Shown here: piece after piece, positions 1 to 4,809 of the stretch | How positions within the stretch are numbered: the stretch's first letter is position 1 | Layout: every line of letters starts with the position of its first letter | Assembly (NCBI GenBank): GCA_031254835.1 | Contig: JAIRTQ010000028.1 | Span: forward strand, 1 to 8,226 | Direction: 5' to 3' | Length of the DNA: 8,226 nt | From: Puniceicoccales bacterium | GTDB lineage: Bacteria; Verrucomicrobiota; Verrucomicrobiia; Opitutales; JAIRLM01 | Translations under genes and position numbers: made by a program | The notes under the pieces: generated by a model | What the model was told of the DNA's origin: nothing | Seen by the model: only the letters and a program-made list of their open reading frames with translations | Databases searched by the model: none

Positions 1-2996
1 AGGTACCACAATGAATAGTACATACGCGTTAATTCGCACGTCCAAATGGAGCCGGGGAAGTCGTTGCAATTATTGCCCGGACTTGCTTCCCCATGTGGCA
101 GCTCGCATTTCATTAGGGATTTCGGTTGGCCGGGTAAGTCGGTAAAATTCCCCATCTCATCATAGTAAGAGCGCACATCCCAAGTAGATCCGTAATCACC
201 CTGCGCGGCGCAGCTTGTGAATGCGCCATGAATAGTGCACGTTTGGACCATGGCGCAAGGAAGGGTCATCAAGTGCAAGACTGCCTTGGACAACAGCAGC
301 TGAGTCCGGTGCAGGGCCAACTGCTGCGGGAAGGTAAGCGCCCGCCCACACCCATAGCGAATCATGTGACCTTCCCACCCTTTAGAAATGGGAAAACGTC
401 CTACAGTTGTTGCTTCAGGACTTTTTCCATTTATGCCATAAATCGACGTATAACCATCTCCTGTTTGCCCCGTAAAATCAATATTATCATGCAAATAGGT
501 CCGAAGAAACATCTCCTGACTATTAAAGGTGGTGTTTTTCGACAGATCGCCGATAAGTGCATTACGAATTTCACAATTGAAAGTGGGTAATTTGTTGCGT
601 AAATCCATATATTTTTCGACAATCCCACGCCGAGCATTAAGGCTTTTGCTCATTTCCAGCTGGCGAACGTAAGGCTCCTCGATGGCACGAAGAAGTTCGA
701 TGGCATTTGCTATGGCCTCAATATCTGGGCCAGCAGTGCTCACATTTCGGGCCTTATTTATATGGGCGGGGTCGTAATCTAGCGTGCCATCTGGGTATTC
801 ATTGCGATATTCTAACCCGAACTCTTTACAAACACGATTCCAGAACCATTTAACCAGTATCGCCATCTTCTCCGTATCGTTTTCCCAGAGAAGTCCGATT
901 GGATTTTCTCCAACGTTCCCGTTTTCGTCCAGGATACTTACCTTAATTGAGGACACCAAAGAGACATATTTGTCTTGCGGTCTTCCGTCTCGGCCGGGAC
1001 GGAAGAGAGCCATGTCCTGACAGGCGTCCTGTAGATAGCTGTCAAGCCCGAACACTCGATCGGAGTAGCTACGCATTACACTCAGGTGATTCTCTTCCGT
1101 ATATCTGGTAGTAAAATAAGTACTCCAATGTTTCGCGAGAACCCCCCTATCCGTCGAAACCTCGACACGCCAATCCTCAGGATTTTCTCCTTCAATGGTC
1201 AACGCGACGGCAGGAGCAACCGCCGCCCCCGCAACAAGGATGCGCAACACATCCTTATCGGCATCTGTTGGAATATGGCTAGTTCCGACGTGATCCCAAA
1301 CATTGATAAAGCCAGACCCGACCACTTCCGCAATCCACGTCGCTTTCTTTTCCGGGCTCCATTTGGCATTTGGCAGCACGGTAACCGACCATTTGGCCGG
1401 CAATCGACCGCGTTCCCGCGATGTATCAATGGCGCTGACTAGGACACCAACGATATCGTCCATCCTCTTCAGTGTTAAACCAGGACCACCCACTGCGACG
1501 GCCCCCGGCATCACAAGACTCGCCCTTCCAGCTACATCGCGATTCAATTGAAATTTGGCCGACCTCCCATCCAAATCCGGAGTCAGAGCAGTGATTTGCT
1601 GACGGGTTTTCTGGACGGAAGCCTGCAATGTTTCGTTAAAGCTGCCCAAATTTTGTCCAGCGGCGAATACCGTGTCAAATTCCTGAAAATTTGGAACAAA
1701 ATCTTTATCGACCCGTGCAAGAATAAGCTGCAATTTTGTGCGAAATAGAGCAGCTTCCTGTGCGGAAAAAAATCGTTCCACTTTCCGAAATCCGAAAGAC
1801 AATAGTGCTATATTATTTGGGTTCACTTTTGGGTTGGCTGCTCCGATGGCAAGGTCGAACTTATTGACTGCCATGGCGCTTAATGGAGCACCCTTATCGT
1901 CTCGGCCGAATAGTGTCATTTTTAGGTAACGAACCAGTTCCTGCTCTTTTTCCACTCGCAGGGCTTCGCTGGCGGTAAGCACATCATCTTCAATAAAACC
2001 ACACAGGTAAGCAAATGTATTGTCGGCTGCTTTTGGGTCTTTAGAAAAGACTTTTTCCAAGAATCTCCACGCATTGCTACCTACGATCCCATTGAGATTA
2101 CGTCCATTGGGAAGCTCAACTTCCATTACCCGCCGACCGGTCACCGTTTGCGTGTTAGTCAACAGACCTTCATTTGGCAGCAACGCATTCGCCTGCTCTA
2201 TGTATTTCGCCCGCGCAGCCGCAACCTGTTTTTTCCTCCATTGCACCCGAATATCACTCATTAGTCGCTTGATCTCTTCCTCGACTCCGGGCCGCTCGCT
2301 TCGATCCTGCATCGCCTCATAGAGCCGATGGACCAGCGAAAAAGTCGCTAGCTCGCCACTATCGAAAGCACGTTCTTTACCATCAGCATCTACTGCTGCT
2401 GCTGCGAGCTCTGATAATTTAGGAACTTCATCCTTAAGCAGCTCCGCTAGTGCCTTTGTCCACGCACTATCCAGCGCCTTTCGGGCAGTTGCGACATTAT
2501 CGCCAAATTGTTTCGGAGGAGTTAATACGTTTAAGATGTCTTGCACATCCCAAGCCACCTTACTTACATCCACACCCTCTCGGTCGAACCTACAATATTC
2601 TCTAGCTATAACGTTATTAAGATTAATATTATTGCCGCCATGCCTAAAAGCAGACACATCTGCGCGGCTGCCATCCTTCTTATAGAGAAGGTAAAATCGG
2701 TCTCTTTGCTTGTATAACACAAAGGGACCAGACGCCCAAACTTTATTATCGCCTAAATTTAAACAAGCTGGATTGCTCTGGTATTCCGTAAATAACTTCA
2801 ACAAGTGAACAAGATTCGAAAATTTGCCGTGATTATCCGCTGCTGCTACTTGTGTAGCAATAGCATCAATCTCTGTAAACAGAACTTTCTTTGCGGTGGA
2901 ATCAGCTGCCGAATTAGAGAGCTCTTTTGTAAGATCGAGGAGATGACTCGGCGAAGAAAAAACATTACCAGCGTAACCGTTGATTGTGTCTGCCAT
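1..2996 (-). CDS. Very large protein of unknown function, C-terminus cut by window edge
   Basis: I translated this strand codon by codon and found 998 codons without a stop; the frame continues past base 1. I do not recognise the protein. The start is the ATG at 2996-2994, the only ATG, GTG or TTG after the in-frame TGA at 3035-3033; no Shine-Dalgarno precedes it. The N-terminus (MADTINGYAGNVFSSPSH) is rich in Ser, Ala and Asn and shows no signal peptide. Residues about 219-275 are charged and probably long helix (around LYEAMQDRSE and EEEIKRLMSDI). Residues 583-601 form one moderately hydrophobic stretch (AGAAVAPAVALTI), too weak to call a membrane segment. Cysteine is sparse through the first 800 residues (about five), but six fall in the last 85 visible: 914, 920, 929, 964, 977 and 987. 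Base composition is AT-richer than PPDK. A secreted effector, surface or phage-related protein are all possible. That this is a real gene is nearly certain; its function is unknown. Confidence 0.9.
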   Translation of the reverse strand, partial: MADTINGYAGNVFSSPSHLLDLTKELSNSAADSTAKKVLFTEIDAIATQVAAADNHGKFSNLVHLLKLFTEYQSNPACLNLGDNKVWASGPFVLYKQRDRFYLLYKKDGSRADVSAFRHGGNNINLNNVIAREYCRFDREGVDVSKVAWDVQDILNVLTPPKQFGDNVATARKALDSAWTKALAELLKDEVPKLSELAAAAVDADGKERAFDSGELATFSLVHRLYEAMQDRSERPGVEEEIKRLMSDIRVQWRKKQVAAARAKYIEQANALLPNEGLLTNTQTVTGRRVMEVELPNGRNLNGIVGSNAWRFLEKVFSKDPKAADNTFAYLCGFIEDDVLTASEALRVEKEQELVRYLKMTLFGRDDKGAPLSAMAVNKFDLAIGAANPKVNPNNIALLSFGFRKVERFFSAQEAALFRTKLQLILARVDKDFVPNFQEFDTVFAAGQNLGSFNETLQASVQKTRQQITALTPDLDGRSAKFQLNRDVAGRASLVMPGAVAVGGPGLTLKRMDDIVGVLVSAIDTSRERGRLPAKWSVTVLPNAKWSPEKKATWIAEVVGSGFINVWDHVGTSHIPTDADKDVLRILVAGAAVAPAVALTIEGENPEDWRVEVSTDRGVLAKHWSTYFTTRYTEENHLSVMRSYSDRVFGLDSYLQDACQDMALFRPGRDGRPQDKYVSLVSSIKVSILDENGNVGENPIGLLWENDTEKMAILVKWFWNRVCKEFGLEYRNEYPDGTLDYDPAHINKARNVSTAGPDIEAIANAIELLRAIEEPYVRQLEMSKSLNARRGIVEKYMDLRNKLPTFNCEIRNALIGDLSKNTTFNSQEMFLRTYLHDNIDFTGQTGDGYTSIYGINGKSPEATTVGRFPISKGWEGHMIRYGCGRALTFPQQLALHRTQLLLSKAVLHLMTLPCAMVQTCTIHGAFTSCAAQGDYGSTWDVRSYYDEMGNFTDLPGQPKSLMKCELPHGEASPGNNCNDFPGSIWTCELTRMYYSLWY

Positions 2997-3291
2997 ATGT
3001 GGGTGTGGACTATGCCAGATGAGTATAACCTGTCAAGCTTGTTTGCGATTTTCGGAAAAAACAAACAGACGAAATTTTTTCTAGACGTATAAACCGCCAA
3101 ACTTGCTTGCTGCTAAGTCTTTCGACCAATCTGTCCGCCAGAACTTTAGCAGACATTTCCCAAAATTATTTTCCCCATCGGACCGTTCGTAGAGCCAAAT
3201 CGATCAATTCTCCCGCCTGCCAAGAGTTCGGCAAAAATTTCAGGAGAAACCTTTTCGCAGATCGAGAAACGACACATGGAAGCAGAAAATT
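2997..3291. other. Spacer between large ORF and tRNA-Tyr, no convincing gene
   Basis: This stretch is AT-rich with several A and T runs. Apart from the candidate promoter near 3009-3036, I see no RNA gene and no clear terminator after the tRNA. Two overlapping minus-strand small ORFs lie here: 43 codons from 3277 to 3146 (starts MCRFSICEKV) and 48 codons from 3156 to 3010 (starts MSAKVLADRLV). They overlap by 11 bases, and the second stops 13 bases before the start of the large ORF. Neither has a good ribosome binding site, so I do not call them genes. An imperfect inverted repeat (TGCTAAGT against ACTTTAGCA, one bulged base) lies at about 3111-3155. Confidence 0.5.
3009..3036 (-). promoter_or_regulatory. 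Possible promoter of the large ORF, nearly leaderless
   Basis: On the minus strand a perfect TTGACA (3036-3031) is followed after 16 bases by CATAGT (3014-3009), a 4/6 match to TATAAT. A start about seven bases downstream would leave only a few bases before the ATG at 2996, which fits the absent ribosome binding site. A better -10 match, TATACT (3027-3022), lies between them but has no -35 partner at normal spacing. This rests on motif reading only. Confidence 0.3.
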
Positions 3292-3377
3292 TGGTGGTGA
3301 GGGAGGGATTCGAACCCACGAAGAGTAACCTCGACAGATTTACAGTCTGCACCCTTTAGCCACTTGGATACCTCACC
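3292..3377 (-). tRNA. tRNA-Tyr (anticodon GTA), CCA encoded
   Basis: Read on the minus strand, the acceptor arms GGTGAGG (3377-3371) and CCTCACC (3302-3296) pair fully, followed by discriminator A and an encoded CCA (3294-3292). The anticodon loop CTGTAAA sits between GCAGA and TCTGT and places GTA at positions 34-36, giving tyrosine. A long variable arm (GAG, GTTA loop, CTC) makes this a class II tRNA, as expected for bacterial tRNA-Tyr. The T arm has the standard TTCGAAT loop with one apparent T-T mismatch in its stem. Total length with CCA is 86 bases. It lies 20 bases after tRNA-Asp on the same strand, so the two are probably cotranscribed. Confidence 0.96.
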
Positions 3378-3397
3378 GGCTGTGTCACAGCAGACAC

Positions 3398-3474
3398 TGG
3401 CGGGATGGACGGGACTCGAACCCGCGACCTTCGGCGTGACAAGCCGACGTTCTAGCCAACTGAACTACCACCCC
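3398..3474 (-). tRNA. tRNA-Asp (anticodon GTC), CCA encoded
   Basis: Read on the minus strand, acceptor arms GGGGTGG (3474-3468) and CCATCCC (3408-3402) pair with one G-T wobble, then discriminator G and an encoded CCA (3400-3398). The anticodon stem TCGGC/GCCGA encloses the loop TTGTCAC, which places GTC at 34-36 and reads Asp codons GAC and GAT. Discriminator G is the usual identity element of tRNA-Asp. The T loop TTCGAGT is normal. Length is 77 bases with CCA. The gene is first in a two-tRNA cluster, 71 bases after the thyA stop. Confidence 0.96.
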
Positions 3475-3486
3475 GGTCCGGTCGAC

Positions 3487-3516
3487 ATTTGCTGCCGGCT
3501 GGAAGGGCCCTGTCAA
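3487..3516 (-). promoter_or_regulatory. Possible promoter of the tRNA-Asp/tRNA-Tyr pair
   Basis: On the minus strand TTGACA (3516-3511) is a perfect -35 match, followed after 18 bases by GCAAAT (3492-3487), a poor -10 (3/6). The distance to the tRNA-Asp 5' end is right for a short leader. The TTGACA also lies in the loop of a small CCCT/AGGG hairpin, so it could belong to readthrough RNA from thyA instead. Confidence 0.3.
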
Positions 3517-3545
3517 GGGAGAAACGGAAAATCATTTGCCCAAAT

Positions 3546-4343
3546 TCATACCGCTACCGGTGCGGCGATGGCCCCGTGCGGCTCATAGCCGATGAGCTCA
3601 AAGTCCTCGTAGCAAAATTCGTCGATGGATTGGCCCCGCCGAGCAATGCGCAGCTGGGGAAGCGAATGCGGCTGGCGTCGCAGCTGCTTGGTGACCTGCT
3701 CAAGATGGCTATTGTAAATATGGCAATCGCCTAGCGTGTGGATGAACTCGCGTGGCCGCAGATCGCACACTTGCGCCACCATATGGGTCAACAGCGAGTA
3801 GCTGGCGATGTTGAAGGGAACTCCTAGGAAGAGGTCGGCACTGCGCTGATAGAGCTGACAGCGAAGCTCTTTAGATGGGGATACGTGAAACTGAAAGAAG
3901 CAATGGCAGGGCGGCAGCGCCATCCGGTCGATCTCGCCCACGTTCCAGGCGGAAACGATATGGCGTCGGCTGTGCGGATTTTCTTTAATCTCGCGGATTA
4001 GCCTGGCGATCTGGTCCCGTTCCTCGCCATTGGCCATCCCCCAGCTCCGCCACTGTTTGCCATAGACGGGTCCCAGTTCGCCATCGCCGTCAGCCCACTC
4101 GTTCCAGATGCGCACGCCGTTTTCTTGCAGGTAGCGCACGTTCGTAGAGCCCTTCAAAAACCACAGCAGCTCGTAGGCAACGGAGCGAAAATGCACCTTT
4201 TTTGTGGTTAGCAGGGGAAACCCTGCGGAAAGGTCGAAACGCAGCTGAGCGCCAAATAGGCTCCTCGTTCCCACGCCCGTGCGATCCACGCATTCCTCGC
4301 CCCGCGCCAACACATCCGCCAGCAGCGCCAAATAGCTCTTCAC
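3546..4343 (-). CDS. thyA: Thymidylate synthase
   Basis: This is the folate-dependent enzyme that methylates dUMP to dTMP in the cytosol, using 5,10-methylene-tetrahydrofolate and releasing dihydrofolate. The 265-residue product has the length of E. coli ThyA (264) and its motifs in order: MKSYLALLADVLARG at the N-terminus, DRTGVGTRS (residues 20-28, with the phosphate-binding Arg), the nucleophile in PPCHCFFQF with the catalytic cysteine at 146 (same number as in E. coli), QRSADLFLGVPFNIAS (166-181), HIYNSHLEQ (208-216) and the C-terminal APVAV. All key residues appear intact. The start is GTG at 4343-4341, three codons after an in-frame TAG, with no visible Shine-Dalgarno. No folA (dihydrofolate reductase) is adjacent within the window. 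The two tRNAs lie downstream on the same strand. PPDK is divergent, 466 bases away. Confidence 0.98.
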   Translation of the reverse strand: MKSYLALLADVLARGEECVDRTGVGTRSLFGAQLRFDLSAGFPLLTTKKVHFRSVAYELLWFLKGSTNVRYLQENGVRIWNEWADGDGELGPVYGKQWRSWGMANGEERDQIARLIREIKENPHSRRHIVSAWNVGEIDRMALPPCHCFFQFHVSPSKELRCQLYQRSADLFLGVPFNIASYSLLTHMVAQVCDLRPREFIHTLGDCHIYNSHLEQVTKQLRRQPHSLPQLRIARRGQSIDEFCYEDFELIGYEPHGAIAAPVAV

Positions 4344-4394
4344 GGGAGAACGCTATGCGAACTGACGAGGCAAATCCAGAACTATCGCGGCCGC

Positions 4395-4434
4395 CGTCGA
4401 CGTCGAAGGCGTCGATGATAGCCAATCAAGGCTA
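4395..4434. repeat. Two adjacent short hairpins upstream of thyA
   Basis: The first pairs TCGACG (4397-4402) with CGTCGA (4410-4415) across a seven-base loop, extended by a G-T and a C-G pair. The second pairs TAGCC (4419-4423) with GGCTA (4430-4434) across a six-base loop. On the plus strand an A run follows the second; on the minus strand the matching T run precedes the structure, so neither works as an intrinsic terminator. If thyA is transcribed from farther upstream, both would fold in its leader. Confidence 0.35.
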
Positions 4435-4534
4435 AGTAAAAAGGATATATTAAATTTGCACCAGTAATAAGTGATGCACAACGAGAACTATTTCGCAAAT
4501 TCAACATCGTCCCCATCGAAAGGGAAACTAAATC

Positions 4535-4580
4535 GCTAATCCCCAAGGAAAAGAAATGTAATGTAGCCTAGGCGATTAGC
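4535..4580. repeat. Imperfect inverted repeat, 14-base arms
   Basis: The left arm GCTAATCCCCAAGG (4535-4548) and right arm CCTAGGCGATTAGC (4567-4580) are complementary at 12 of 14 positions, including an unbroken outer seven (GCTAATC/GATTAGC). The loop is 18 A-rich bases. No T run follows on either strand, so it is not a standard terminator. It could be an operator or a hairpin in the leader RNA of PPDK. Confidence 0.55.
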
Positions 4581-4797
4581 ATTGCGCGCGGAAAATCCAG
4601 CTACTCGGATGAAGCTGTCGTAGAAGTTTGGCTTCGAGACGCGTATAGGAAAAAGAATTCTATAAATTTTTCAGCAAACCTTCAACAGGCTTGACTATAC
4701 TGCCTTCGGGCGTCTCGCCGGCGCCCTCCGAATCTTCAGGGCGAGAGGAAAATTTCCCTGCCGCCTTGACTTCGACGCCATTTCGGAAAAACTTGCT

Positions 4798-4801
4798 GGG
4801 G
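4798..4801 (+). promoter_or_regulatory. Weak ribosome binding site of PPDK
   Basis: GGGG lies eight bases before the ATG at 4810 and could pair with the 16S rRNA tail with one wobble. It supports the ATG at 4810, which is also the only ATG, GTG or TTG in frame after the stop at 4663-4665. Confidence 0.35.
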
Positions 4802-4809
4802 ATCTGACT

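Larger units (their letters stand above)
4344..4809. other. Divergent intergenic region between thyA and PPDK
   Basis: These 466 bases must hold the start signals of both flanking genes, but I found no convincing sigma-70 promoter for either. They contain two small hairpins (4395-4417 and 4419-4434), a longer imperfect inverted repeat (4535-4580) and short ORFs. The best short ORF is 26 codons on the plus strand (4355-4435, starts MRTDEANPEL), with GGGAG six bases before its ATG; it overlaps no gene but resembles nothing I know. The part from about 4436 to 4680 is AT-rich. The part from 4690 to 4809 is GC-rich and has an open minus-strand frame ending at 4660 (tail PVEGLLKNL), possibly the remnant of a lost gene. 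No tRNA or riboswitch was recognised. Confidence 0.5.

Noticed and set aside
1086..1442. 118-codon plus-strand frame inside the large ORF region
   Set aside because: It and the other short frames in 1-3000 are overlapped by one continuous 998-codon minus frame, which explains the region alone.
2391..2406. Short TGC trinucleotide run as a phase-variable repeat
   Set aside because: Only four units, in frame as an Ala run; a change in copy number would not shift the frame.
3418..3453. Reading the second tRNA as tRNA-Val
   Set aside because: The plus strand shows GAC, but on the transcribed strand the anticodon is GTC, and discriminator G fits tRNA-Asp.
4090..4425. 111-codon minus-strand frame overlapping the 5' end of thyA
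   Set aside because: It overlaps the conserved ThyA N-terminus in another frame and is a Gly/Arg-rich shadow with no family resemblance.
4691..4701. TTGACTATACT as a PPDK promoter
   Set aside because: The -35-like and -10-like hexamers overlap, and neither has a partner at 16-18 bases.
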